Positions 1-9,318 of a stretch of DNA of 64,000 bases are shown here, piece by piece. The DNA lies in contig CAKSJG010000006.1 of the NCBI GenBank assembly GCA_934463165.1, positions 37,804 through 101,803 on the forward strand, given 5' to 3'. The position numbers and the translations under genes were made by a program. The notes beneath the pieces were generated by a model. That model was not told the origin of the DNA, did no database searches, and saw only the letters and a program-made list of their open reading frames with translations. How positions within the stretch are numbered: position 1 is the first letter of the stretch; each line of letters begins with the position of its first letter. This DNA comes from an uncultured Clostridia bacterium (GTDB taxonomy: Bacteria; Bacillota; Clostridia; UMGS1810).

Positions 1-361
1 GTAATTCAGCCTTAATTGCATCTTTGTTTGAAAACATTCCCTTTTTCCAACAGTCAAAACCGCCGACATTGAGCCAAGGCGGCAAAAATACCATTCCACT
101 CATCCAGCCCGTAAACAGAGATAAAAAGAAATCCATTTTTTCTTCTTCGCAAATTTTGGTAAATTTTGAAAGATTTTTGAGGCAAAGCTCCGAAACGTAA
201 TTTTCATTAGGTTGAAAAGCATTCCATAAAATATGTGCTCTTATATGGTCAAAGCCAAGCTTTTTTATAGCCTTTATGTCTTCACGTATGGAATCTGCAT
301 TAAAGTCAACCCATGAATAGAGCCATTTTTCAGAAGGAATATAATTAACTCCAAATCTCAT
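1..361 (-). CDS. Partial TIM-barrel glycoside hydrolase (GH5/GH42-like), N-terminal part
   Basis: About 120 residues are readable from an ATG at 361 to the window edge; the gene continues beyond base 1. The start MRFGVNYIPSEKW, followed by an alternating pattern (REDIKAIKKLGFDHIR, then HILWNAFQPN), is the usual first two beta/alpha units of clan GH-A cellulase or mannanase-like barrels. No catalytic acid is reached, so the family is not fixed. It has no signal peptide, so it is probably cytoplasmic. It lies 38 bp downstream of the esterase gene on the same strand and is probably the last visible member of the surface-glycan locus. Substrate unknown. Confidence 0.6.
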   Translation of the reverse strand, partial: MRFGVNYIPSEKWLYSWVDFNADSIREDIKAIKKLGFDHIRAHILWNAFQPNENYVSELCLKNLSKFTKICEEEKMDFFLSLFTGWMSGMVFLPPWLNVGGFDCWKKGMFSNKDAIKAEL

Positions 362-399
362 ATTTGTAATCGTCCCTTTCGTTGTATACTAAATAAAAA

Positions 400-1170
400 T
401 CATAGTGTTTTATCAATAAATTTAATTATATAATCCATAATTTCATTTACAAAATCATCATCGCTCTTGTAATCGTATAACGAAAATGCATGCTCTGCAC
501 CGATAATCTCCGCAAACTGTGATTTAAATCCGCGTTTCGTCAGCAAATCATCAAGCTTTTCGGTATATTTAATGTCTACAACACTATCGTTCGTTCCGTG
601 CATAAACAGGAAATCCGATGCTTTATCCCCTATTTTATTAAAAGCAGAAAATTTTTCAATATCATCTATACCGTTAAATGCATATTTCCATTTTGTATCA
701 AGATCACCCAATACCGGGTTTATCGATACGGTCTTTTTCGGTCTCAGATTATCATCAGCCGAAAGACCGAGCATCGTTGAAAAATATCCGCCGGCCGATT
801 CTCCGATGCATACAAAAGTATCGAAATTAATAAACTTTAAGTGTTCTCTTATGTATCTGACTGCGTCGCAGCAATCTGCAAAGAGCTCCGAAACGTTCAG
901 CTTATCAGATAAATTCAGAGAACGGTATGAGATAATGACCGATATATATCCGGTTTCGGCAAGGCGGCATGCATTGGCACGCATCCAGCCGCCGTCCCAT
1001 TCTGAATTATCGCATATTGCGTCTCGCCAGCCTCCGCCGTGAATGAGAAATACGGCAGAGGCATTTTTAATATTTTCATCAGGAAAATATACCCACATGG
1101 GGAGATTAATTCCGTTTGCCGATTTGTAAATAAGCTTTAAATCAGGTTGCCGTGTTTTAAAATTGCTCAT
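400..1170 (-). CDS. Alpha/beta-hydrolase esterase, BD-FAE/lipase-like
   Basis: A 256-residue carboxylic ester hydrolase. Seen: the oxyanion-hole motif HGGGWR near residue 44, the nucleophile elbow GESAGG near residue 122, a catalytic Asp candidate in HGTNDSVV, and a catalytic His candidate in GAEHAFS near the C terminus, all in the order expected for the hormone-sensitive-lipase/BD-FAE type. It has no signal peptide, so it is likely cytoplasmic and would de-acetylate or de-feruloylate imported oligosaccharides (inference). It sits 18 bp downstream of the large secreted-protein gene and just upstream of a hydrolase fragment. The acyl group removed cannot be read from the sequence. Confidence 0.8.
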   Translation of the reverse strand: MSNFKTRQPDLKLIYKSANGINLPMWVYFPDENIKNASAVFLIHGGGWRDAICDNSEWDGGWMRANACRLAETGYISVIISYRSLNLSDKLNVSELFADCCDAVRYIREHLKFINFDTFVCIGESAGGYFSTMLGLSADDNLRPKKTVSINPVLGDLDTKWKYAFNGIDDIEKFSAFNKIGDKASDFLFMHGTNDSVVDIKYTEKLDDLLTKRGFKSQFAEIIGAEHAFSLYDYKSDDDFVNEIMDYIIKFIDKTL

Positions 1171-1188
1171 ATGTTATCCCTCAAAATA

Positions 1189-3921
1189 CTATTTTATAAT
1201 CATCTGCATTTTCATTTTTGAATACGAACGTATCATAAATACCTCCGTACCCTCGGCAAGCTCGTTTGTTATTGTCATATCGGGATAAAGCGTAAGAGTT
1301 TTTCTTTTTCTGTCATACACAAAGCTTTCGACATTATCACCCTTTGTGAATCTGATAAATCTGTCATGATCGTATACCTTGGCAATATAGCTTGTATCTT
1401 CAATGCTTTTCACCTTTGTATATACCATTTCAAGATCGTTCCAGAATTTGAATCTGCTGACTCCCCAGTATTCTCCCTCATCATATGCTTTGTCCGCCAA
1501 AAACACCGGTCTGAATACTTTTATAAACCCTTTGCCGTCGATGTTCATCTGTATTACATCACCGCATTTTATCTGCGAAATTGACGTAATGTCATTATAA
1601 TATTTAAAGGTGTTTTCCGTAAAGTCTGCCGCCTTTGTGAGCTCATCGGGTTTTGCATATGCTGTTTCAACATCCGTTGAACCGTCTTTATAATAATCCA
1701 CGCGGTAGTATTCTTCGCCGTCAACATATGAGAGAGACACTGAATTGATAATCGCAATGGTGTTATAATTGGAAGTGAGCCTCGAACCGTCGATATCGTC
1801 TCTGTAAATTACAATTGCACCCGCACGGTACATATCATCGGTATCATACATTTTGGCGCGGACAACATATTTTTCATAGCTTGAGGATATATCTATTGTA
1901 TCGCTTATGCTTGTTGCACCGCCGACAAAAATGTCGTCTTCATCGGGAGCTTTATTATCATCGATTACGGACGGTTTAACATAAAATATTACACATTCGT
2001 CAGACGGTGAATACAAATCGTTAAAAAATGGATTTTTATATATGAAAACATCTTCTCTGTAATGATTGTAACGCGCATCACCTGTGATCGACTTATCATT
2101 TGCGGTATGGTCGGCATCGAGAGAAAATTTTGATTCATCCTTTCCGACGTTTTCAGCGGTATAAATACGGCTTATTTCACCTGCGGCATTTGTTTCGTAA
2201 GCAATGAGCATATATTTGCCCGTAAGCATTACAACACAATCGGCAGCCTTTTTGGTTTTGCCGTCTATTTTAACCTTATCGGCAAGAGTGAAAACGGTGC
2301 TTTCTTCCGTCTCAGTCATTATTTTAAGTTCACCCCCGTCAGATATGCCCGATTTTGTTGCCGCTCCCATCAAAAATCCGTATGAATACTGTTTTTTCTC
2401 AACGATATCGGCAACCTCATTATTTGCAGACAGCACAAACTCTGCGTATATTCCGGGTTTTACCTTGTTTAAATTAAGACAGGGGGCAATTCCGTATTTA
2501 ACATTATCGATATATATTTCTTCGTCTTTGGTATTTGAAGAAGTTATTGTACCGGAAATTCTGTGACGGATAATTTCAATGTCGTAATAATTCTTTCCGC
2601 TGCTGCCCTTTGCGTATGATACGAGGATAACATCCCATGGAAGAATAAAATCAAAATCAACATTGTCTCCGCCGCATTTAAGCGAATAACAAACATAATC
2701 TCCGCCGTCCGTATAAAAATCACCGAGAGCAATTTTGCCCAAATTATCCTTGCAGTGTATTATTTTTAACGTTCTGTTCACAGAATCAACAATTCTTACG
2801 GTATATTCCGTAACGGATATTATATCCACGCTACCGTTATCATCGTTATCGATAAAATCTATTTTTCCGCGGAGAACATCAAGTGTTGCGGACAAATCGT
2901 ATGTACCGGTATATCCCGTGAAAACACCATTTTTCAATACCATTGTACCGTTTGGAATTTTTATTTTTTTGCTTTTGTTATTCTCATCGGTATATTCAAA
3001 TGTATTATCGGCAAAAGAATCTATTTCAGATGAATATACGGTTTTAATATCCTGATTGTCGCTTTCGGCAATTGCAATTACGGTATTTACGGTTGAATTT
3101 TTCTTATAGTAATATTCAACCCGATGACCGATAAGATTATGAACATCTTCGTAGGCATAATTCATGCGTACTCCGTCTATTTTTATTGTTCCTGCTCCGA
3201 GCTTTTCACCGTATATATCACTTTTTTCTGTACCGGTAAGTATGCCGTCAGAATAATATGTATTGAATCTTTCTTCAAGCATGCTGCCCTTTTTGGAATA
3301 GTTTATTTCGGCATTTTCTCCGTCTTTTACGGTAAATTCCATTTCGTCATATATCGGAGCTGTAAGCGTGTTATAAATCATGGCACACAGCGATGCATAA
3401 TCAACAAAACCGTCATAGCTTTTAAATGCAACATCGTCAAGCATATCCATAGCATTGCATGCGGCAATATATCCGTATGGATAACCGCCTTTTGTGTTTG
3501 CGTACATACCGTAATTTGCAAGATCGGCAAATTCCTTTATGACGTACATAAACGTTACATAGTTATCGTTTTTAAAATCGGACGGTTCAGTTTCCGACAT
3601 ACGCTTATATATTTTATAAAAATCGCTGTAGCTTACTTTATCCGCAGCATTAATTTCGTCTGCATCAAAAATACCGAGCTCTTTAATTATCTTTGAATAT
3701 TTCTCTGGTATTACACTTGCCCTTTCATCGTCAGACACATTTATATCACCGACGGTACTTCCCGGAATGCTGCTGCCGCCCGTACCCGTATTGTCTTTAT
3801 ATGCAGCATCTATTTCCGATTCGTTTTGAGGCGGCATTTCATCTTCCGCAAATGCATTGATTTGAGTAAGAGGAAGAATCATGCTGAACGCAATAATAAT
3901 TGATAATATTCTTTTTAACAT
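1189..3921 (-). CDS. Large secreted protein with SLH-like N-terminal segment
   Basis: A 910-residue protein with a clear signal peptide (MLKRILSIIIAFSMILPL, Ala-X-Ala-like end near residue 25). Residues about 75-195 contain repeats of the pattern GYIAACNAMDMLDD and SLCAMIYNTLTAP, which resemble degenerate SLH modules. The remainder is beta-rich with many short repeated stretches such as KVKPGIYAEFVLSANNEVADI and GTEVFMIRSYSKMKMQMIIK, and no catalytic motif that I recognise. SD: AGGAG a few bases before the ATG. The gene starts 11 bp after the SLH-protein gene stop, so the two are co-transcribed. Probable role: cell-surface scaffold or glycan binding (inference). Confidence 0.65.
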   Translation of the reverse strand: MLKRILSIIIAFSMILPLTQINAFAEDEMPPQNESEIDAAYKDNTGTGGSSIPGSTVGDINVSDDERASVIPEKYSKIIKELGIFDADEINAADKVSYSDFYKIYKRMSETEPSDFKNDNYVTFMYVIKEFADLANYGMYANTKGGYPYGYIAACNAMDMLDDVAFKSYDGFVDYASLCAMIYNTLTAPIYDEMEFTVKDGENAEINYSKKGSMLEERFNTYYSDGILTGTEKSDIYGEKLGAGTIKIDGVRMNYAYEDVHNLIGHRVEYYYKKNSTVNTVIAIAESDNQDIKTVYSSEIDSFADNTFEYTDENNKSKKIKIPNGTMVLKNGVFTGYTGTYDLSATLDVLRGKIDFIDNDDNGSVDIISVTEYTVRIVDSVNRTLKIIHCKDNLGKIALGDFYTDGGDYVCYSLKCGGDNVDFDFILPWDVILVSYAKGSSGKNYYDIEIIRHRISGTITSSNTKDEEIYIDNVKYGIAPCLNLNKVKPGIYAEFVLSANNEVADIVEKKQYSYGFLMGAATKSGISDGGELKIMTETEESTVFTLADKVKIDGKTKKAADCVVMLTGKYMLIAYETNAAGEISRIYTAENVGKDESKFSLDADHTANDKSITGDARYNHYREDVFIYKNPFFNDLYSPSDECVIFYVKPSVIDDNKAPDEDDIFVGGATSISDTIDISSSYEKYVVRAKMYDTDDMYRAGAIVIYRDDIDGSRLTSNYNTIAIINSVSLSYVDGEEYYRVDYYKDGSTDVETAYAKPDELTKAADFTENTFKYYNDITSISQIKCGDVIQMNIDGKGFIKVFRPVFLADKAYDEGEYWGVSRFKFWNDLEMVYTKVKSIEDTSYIAKVYDHDRFIRFTKGDNVESFVYDRKRKTLTLYPDMTITNELAEGTEVFMIRSYSKMKMQMIIK

Positions 3922-3932
3922 TTACACCACTC

Positions 3933-6740
3933 CTATCTCAAATTAATGACGCGTTCCGCAACTACAGCTGCCTCTGCTCTTGTCGTATCTGCTTTTGGAT
4001 TAAAAGCGCCGTTTGTATCGCCTTTGATTATGCCCGCATTTGCACAGTACATAACCGCGTCATATGCCCACTGCGCTATATCCTTATAATCACTGAAGCC
4101 TGTTTTTTCTTCCGACTTCGGAACTGTGCCGAATTTATAGGTATATACTCTTGATATTGTAAGTGCCATTTCTTCGCGCGTGATTTTATCGTTCGGTCTG
4201 AATGCTCCGTTTTCGCCTTTCATTATACCTATAGAATAAATTTTTAAAACGTCATTATAATACCAGGCGCTTTTTTCAACATCTTCAAACGGCATATTAT
4301 CCGATGCGGCAGCCGTATTTAAAATTCTGTTTATAAGAGCCGCAAATTCCGCTCTTGTGACGTATCCGTCGGGGTTAAAATGCGTATCGTCAATTCCGTT
4401 TATCACACCGCGCGCACAGAGTCTGCTTATTGTGTCTTTTGCCCAGTGATTTTCCGCGTCGGCAAAAACCTTTGTATCTTCGCTCGGTACAGACGCGGTT
4501 GTATCGTTAACTTTTTCACCGCCCGTGCTCTTTGACGGAGGAGCGGTAAAGCTGCCGCCACCGCTGCTGCCCTTTGAGCCGCCGCCCGATGAGCCTTTTG
4601 AGCTTTCGGATGAGGTTATCTTTATACTGTTAGACTCTACGCTTTTTCCCGTATAAGGATACTCGGCAATTTTGGGCGTTACAACACATTTTATATACGA
4701 GCCGACATCTTTATCGGATATCTTATATGACTGCTCTGTACCCACAAGCTGACTGCCTTTGTACCATGCGTATTCCGTACCATTTTCGGGATAACCGAAC
4801 AGAGGTTCAACAAATTTGTACACAACGGAAATTGTGCTGCCCGATTTTGCGTCACCCTGAATTGTTACATTGCTTATTTCGGGAAGCATAACAACTCTAA
4901 TTATGTTTTCGGCATATGCTTCGTCGCCTTCAATATTAAGCTTTGTTACGGGCACTACAGACGCTTTGATATACTTTCCGCTGTATTCTCTGTCCAAAAC
5001 AAGAGTTTTCTCCGTTTTTTCGGGTATGAAGGTGTAATCACCGTCTTCAGAATCGGAAATATACCATGAATATTTTGCCTCTCCCTCTTCTACACCGCCT
5101 ATCTGGAAATAGTTATAATTAAGGCTTACGGTTGAGCCATAGAATGTATCTCCGTCTATTTTAACAGAGTTTACCGACGGCTTTACCGTATCGCTTTCGA
5201 GATTAAACGTATCCGTTTTGTTTATACCGTTATTACCGCTCAGCTGAACGGTATAAGTACCTGCCTCCGACGGAGCGGAAAGCGTAAACGGAACAGTGAA
5301 GCTGCCGTTATCACCGTAGGTGTACACCTGATCGGCATACACAAGCTTACCTGAGGGGGATTTAACCGATATAGCCGTATACAGACCATCTACGCCCGAG
5401 AGGTTACCGATTACGTTTATGTTACCGCTTTCGGGTTTAACGTTGATTTCGGTTGTTATCGATTCCGACGGTGCATTTTCGTTTATGTCTTCGATTTCGT
5501 TAAAATCATTGAAATTTTTTACCGCTGTCATTTTTGTCGGGAGCTCCACGGAATTCCATACAAAAACTCTTACGGCATATTCTTTTTTTGCGTCAAGATT
5601 AAATTCATCGCTTTCAAATTCTGCAGCGTCGGTGCCGATCGACACATTTTTTACGGAATAAGAACAAAACGTTCTGTCTCCGTTTGTGCTCTTTTCATAC
5701 AGAGCAGTTACAACATTAAAGCTTTCTTCGCTGCCGGTTGTGCTTACAAGACCCGTCTGCGATTTTATTTTGCCGATGCCCTTTAAGCTTTCGGATGAGA
5801 TATTATTACCGTCAGAATCCAAAAGCTTGCATGACAAAACCTTTATGCCGACATTATGCCTATTTGTAAGATCCGAAAGAAAGTTTTCTATCTCTGTTGT
5901 CGATGTATAATCAGCTCTTTTTGCAAACAGCTTTTCGAGAATAAATTCTTCATCGTCAACTTTATCATAATCTGCCGGGAATGTAAAGAAGCCGAGGCGG
6001 CTGTGCCTTTCGGCAACGGATTTGAATTCCGATACATCGGCAGAGGCTGCCGCGGTTTTATACATAAGCGGAATATACGAAACATTGAGCTTTCCGAAAT
6101 TATATATATGAGCTCCGTTTCTTCCCTTTGTTATCTCCATTATGGAAAATTTTGCATCTTCCGGGAAAGACACCGCTGTATTGTCCGAAATAAGCTCCAT
6201 GGATTCATCATCCGCACCGAAATATATTTTCATAAGCTTTGTTTCGACATTTACAACAAGCCTTAAATTAAACCACTTGTCATTTTTTATGGCATATGAA
6301 GTTGAACCTATCGTACCGTCGGATTTTATTGTTAAAAGATTGTACCATTTGTTGATTACGTTATCCTTTACTCTGATCTGGTCGCTGTCTCTTTCGGTTA
6401 CGCCGTCAACCGAATTTGCAAATGCTCTGATATCAAAGCAAAAGTTTCCGTCTGTATCCTTGTTCAAACCAAACCAGCAGCTTGAGCCCTGAACAGTTGA
6501 TATGTATGATTTTTCGCCGTCAAGCTCCTTTTCAACCGCAGACGCATTTGTGTTGTATTTTGCCGCAGGGATTACGGCGGTTGTAGCCTCATAATCTTCG
6601 GCAGAAAAAGCCGATGTACCTTGCAGTTCGTAAGAGGATTCTTCTTCAAACGATGACGCGCTTGCCGCAATTGACGCAAATGTCACAGTCATGACAAAAG
6701 AAAGAATGATGCTTAACACTCTTTTAGTTGTATTTTTCAT
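3933..6740 (-). CDS. SLH-anchored surface protein with LamG-like and Ig-like domains
   Basis: A 935-residue exported protein. Signal peptide at residues 1-28. Residues about 60-220 look like a LamG/concanavalin-like sandwich (WFGLNKDTDGNF, WFNLRLVVNVETKLMKIYFG). A helical and beta segment follows, ending in VRVFVWNSVELPTKM. Two Ig-like units at about 515-705 carry KYSWYISDSEDGDY and EYAWYKGSQLVGTEQ. A Ser/Gly linker (about 708-735) precedes three C-terminal SLH modules at about 757-806, 817-865 and 882-935, with the typical NHWAKDTI, F.P...(I/V)TRAE pattern. SLH modules bind pyruvylated secondary cell-wall polymer, so the protein displays its N-terminal domains outside. It sits between the lyase gene and the secreted-protein gene. 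Confidence 0.85.
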   Translation of the reverse strand: MKNTTKRVLSIILSFVMTVTFASIAASASSFEEESSYELQGTSAFSAEDYEATTAVIPAAKYNTNASAVEKELDGEKSYISTVQGSSCWFGLNKDTDGNFCFDIRAFANSVDGVTERDSDQIRVKDNVINKWYNLLTIKSDGTIGSTSYAIKNDKWFNLRLVVNVETKLMKIYFGADDESMELISDNTAVSFPEDAKFSIMEITKGRNGAHIYNFGKLNVSYIPLMYKTAAASADVSEFKSVAERHSRLGFFTFPADYDKVDDEEFILEKLFAKRADYTSTTEIENFLSDLTNRHNVGIKVLSCKLLDSDGNNISSESLKGIGKIKSQTGLVSTTGSEESFNVVTALYEKSTNGDRTFCSYSVKNVSIGTDAAEFESDEFNLDAKKEYAVRVFVWNSVELPTKMTAVKNFNDFNEIEDINENAPSESITTEINVKPESGNINVIGNLSGVDGLYTAISVKSPSGKLVYADQVYTYGDNGSFTVPFTLSAPSEAGTYTVQLSGNNGINKTDTFNLESDTVKPSVNSVKIDGDTFYGSTVSLNYNYFQIGGVEEGEAKYSWYISDSEDGDYTFIPEKTEKTLVLDREYSGKYIKASVVPVTKLNIEGDEAYAENIIRVVMLPEISNVTIQGDAKSGSTISVVYKFVEPLFGYPENGTEYAWYKGSQLVGTEQSYKISDKDVGSYIKCVVTPKIAEYPYTGKSVESNSIKITSSESSKGSSGGGSKGSSGGGSFTAPPSKSTGGEKVNDTTASVPSEDTKVFADAENHWAKDTISRLCARGVINGIDDTHFNPDGYVTRAEFAALINRILNTAAASDNMPFEDVEKSAWYYNDVLKIYSIGIMKGENGAFRPNDKITREEMALTISRVYTYKFGTVPKSEEKTGFSDYKDIAQWAYDAVMYCANAGIIKGDTNGAFNPKADTTRAEAAVVAERVINLR

Positions 6741-6798
6741 TTAGATTAACCTCCATATTCGGATTCTTTAAAAACTCAAATTCATTTAAGTTGACGTA

Positions 6799-9318
6799 TT
6801 AATATTTAATGTTGATATATGAGTCGGGTGTTTCGCCGTAGGACGGAACCGCTCCGTTATCGGTATCTGTCCACCGAAAATCGGTCGGCACTTTCATAGC
6901 TGAAACATAAATAACTTTTCCTTTTTCTATTTTAAATTCAAAATTATTGTTCGAAAAAGTATATCTTTTTCCACCGTAGATAAGCGTAGATGCTCCGCTG
7001 ACCATTCCCCATTTGCTGCCGTCGGGCTTTTCAACAAAATAGAAAAGCTTAGCGCTGAGCTTGAATCCCGCTTCATCTATTTTAGTTGAGTCCTTCTGAC
7101 CGCCGACGCAGGTAATTTTTGTTCCGTCGGTTTTTTCGATTTCAAAGCCTTGGTCATTGCATATGGATTTTGAAGTCTTGATTGTACTCTTATTATCAGT
7201 TTTGGGAGCAAGGAGACTTATTATTCCCTGCTGACCGCAATTGCCCTTAAAATACGTAGACACATGAACGTTCGGCTTATAATCTATACCGTATGTGGGA
7301 AGATTCCATCCCGAGGTTATCTGACCGTTTTTATCTTCGTATTCGCCGCAGTTAACTTCATATGAGATATCATTTTGTGTGAAGTTATAAATATCGATAC
7401 CGGCTTTTTTATCATTGAGAGTTGTCCTTAATACCTTTTCGTCGGAATCTGCAAATACGGTTCCGTAGTTATCAAACTTCTTTGCATAATTCCAGTTAAC
7501 GTTTATGGTGTGAGGAAGCTTTGAGTCTATTCTGTCGTAAACAACAGCTATTTCATTTTCCTTATCATTGATTACGCTTCTGCTGTGAGTAACGTCTGTC
7601 ACCTGCTTTGTCGGAACGTTGTTATTGTATGTGTTTTTCTTTAATGTGTAGCCGTCGGTAAATGTACCGGTTACAAAATCAAAGCGGTCATTTGTATGCC
7701 AGATTCCGTCAACCGGGTCTTTGCCGCAATATGCGGAATCAGTTATGTCTATATCGTCGGTATATTGCCATGCCTGAGTCATGTCATCTACGGTTACGAT
7801 ATTATGCGCATAAGAATTTACAAGGTAGTTTCCTATGTCAAGCTCACCGTATGAGTTACCGCCCGAATCTATCAATAGTCTCTCGCCGTCATTAAAAAAC
7901 ATTACCTGCAAATTACTGTCACATGAATGACCGCCGCTCCATTTATGTCCCATAAAGAACATCCACTGACTTTCGGGCGTCCAGTCCTTGCGCATTATGT
8001 AATATCCCGTATAAGGAAATGCAATCGAAGTATATGCCGGATGTATTTTTTCATCGCCGTCCGCATACGTTGATATAAGTCTCTCTATTTCTTTATCATT
8101 AAAATATTGCTTATTCCATTTATCGATTGATACATAAGCTACATGTGAGTCTGAATATGAATCCGCAATATTCGGCCAGCACTTATCGCTCGTTCCGACA
8201 GCGAGCAACATTCTCATACGCATTACACAGTTTGAAAGCACAGTTTGAAAATATGACGGAACATCAATATTGCAGCTTTCAAGAACGTTTAATATTGTGA
8301 GCGTACGTTCAATATAACCGGTGTTATATTTCATATCGTGCTCAACGTCTCCGCCGTCTTTGTTAAAGCTTTTATCGGTATTTATCTTAAATCGTTCAAG
8401 AGCCAGAAGCATTCTTTGCTTTGCAGATGTAAAATCCGACAGTGCGCTGTAGAGAGTTACAACACTCTGACAGCCAGCAATAGATTGATTTGACTGAATA
8501 AGAAACAGGTTTACCTGATTGATTTTATCAAGAGCCATGGAGATCATATACCCAAACTGAACATTGTTCATGTGCTCCATAAGCGCTTCTTTGTCTCGTC
8601 TGTAAAATTCATTTAAAACACCGAATCGCATTTTGTTGTATCTTTCAAGTTTAAGGCACGATATGAAACCCGAGGTTACATACTTTTGAGCCGAAAGCTC
8701 AAGCGCTGTGCCGTGCTTATTAAAGTTCATATCATAGTCAAGCCATATATCGAGCCATTTATCAAGATACTTTGTATCGTGCGGTGCTTCGGTTCCGTAT
8801 GCTCCGAGAAATGCTGCTGTAAAATACATATTGGTATATTCCGCAAAGATATCGCCGTCGCTGTTTCTGCCGTCAACCTCAAGGCCCCAATTATAGCTGC
8901 CCGGCACGCCTAGATCCAGATCTTTTGAAATTTGCGATCTGTCGGTTATAAGGACCTTATTTTCCTTTATGAGCCTGTCTGCAGCGTCAATATTTTTCAT
9001 CCATCCTCCGGCTTCACTCGCAGCAATTGTCAATATTCCCTTATCGGTTACACTTTCAAATTCCGAAAACCAGATCTGCTTGTATTTTCCGAGGGCTTCG
9101 TCATATTTCTTTTCGATGTAGAACTGCTCAACCTCACTAAGCTCGGGATGAGCCTTAAAGTCAACATCCGAAAAAATCTTTTGCGCCAGCTCTGCGGCTT
9201 TCTGTTCATAGCCCTCATCACCGGGGTTTATTATTTCACTGTCGGCAAAGGCACAAACAGAGATCGCTGCCAGGATAAAAACCGTAAGTAAAATTACAAA
9301 TGATATTTTCTTTTTCAT
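6799..9318 (-). CDS. Secreted heparinase II/III-family polysaccharide lyase
   Basis: An 839-residue exported enzyme with a signal peptide (MKKKISFVILLTVFILAA, cleavage near SVCAFA). Residues about 50-430 are helical, fitting the alpha/alpha toroid of these lyases. From about residue 458 the core heparinase II/III segment is visible: HKWSGGHSCDSNLQVMFFND, then LLIDSGGNSYG and SYAHNIVTVDD, the usual His-rich catalytic and metal-binding region. The family cleaves uronate-containing glycans by beta-elimination (heparin, alginate, exopolysaccharides); the exact substrate is not readable. The start overlaps the upstream F5/8C gene by 4 bp, so the two are translationally coupled. The galacturonate operon at 26.7-32.2 kb makes a uronate polymer plausible (inference). 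Confidence 0.82.
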   Translation of the reverse strand: MKKKISFVILLTVFILAAISVCAFADSEIINPGDEGYEQKAAELAQKIFSDVDFKAHPELSEVEQFYIEKKYDEALGKYKQIWFSEFESVTDKGILTIAASEAGGWMKNIDAADRLIKENKVLITDRSQISKDLDLGVPGSYNWGLEVDGRNSDGDIFAEYTNMYFTAAFLGAYGTEAPHDTKYLDKWLDIWLDYDMNFNKHGTALELSAQKYVTSGFISCLKLERYNKMRFGVLNEFYRRDKEALMEHMNNVQFGYMISMALDKINQVNLFLIQSNQSIAGCQSVVTLYSALSDFTSAKQRMLLALERFKINTDKSFNKDGGDVEHDMKYNTGYIERTLTILNVLESCNIDVPSYFQTVLSNCVMRMRMLLAVGTSDKCWPNIADSYSDSHVAYVSIDKWNKQYFNDKEIERLISTYADGDEKIHPAYTSIAFPYTGYYIMRKDWTPESQWMFFMGHKWSGGHSCDSNLQVMFFNDGERLLIDSGGNSYGELDIGNYLVNSYAHNIVTVDDMTQAWQYTDDIDITDSAYCGKDPVDGIWHTNDRFDFVTGTFTDGYTLKKNTYNNNVPTKQVTDVTHSRSVINDKENEIAVVYDRIDSKLPHTINVNWNYAKKFDNYGTVFADSDEKVLRTTLNDKKAGIDIYNFTQNDISYEVNCGEYEDKNGQITSGWNLPTYGIDYKPNVHVSTYFKGNCGQQGIISLLAPKTDNKSTIKTSKSICNDQGFEIEKTDGTKITCVGGQKDSTKIDEAGFKLSAKLFYFVEKPDGSKWGMVSGASTLIYGGKRYTFSNNNFEFKIEKGKVIYVSAMKVPTDFRWTDTDNGAVPSYGETPDSYINIKY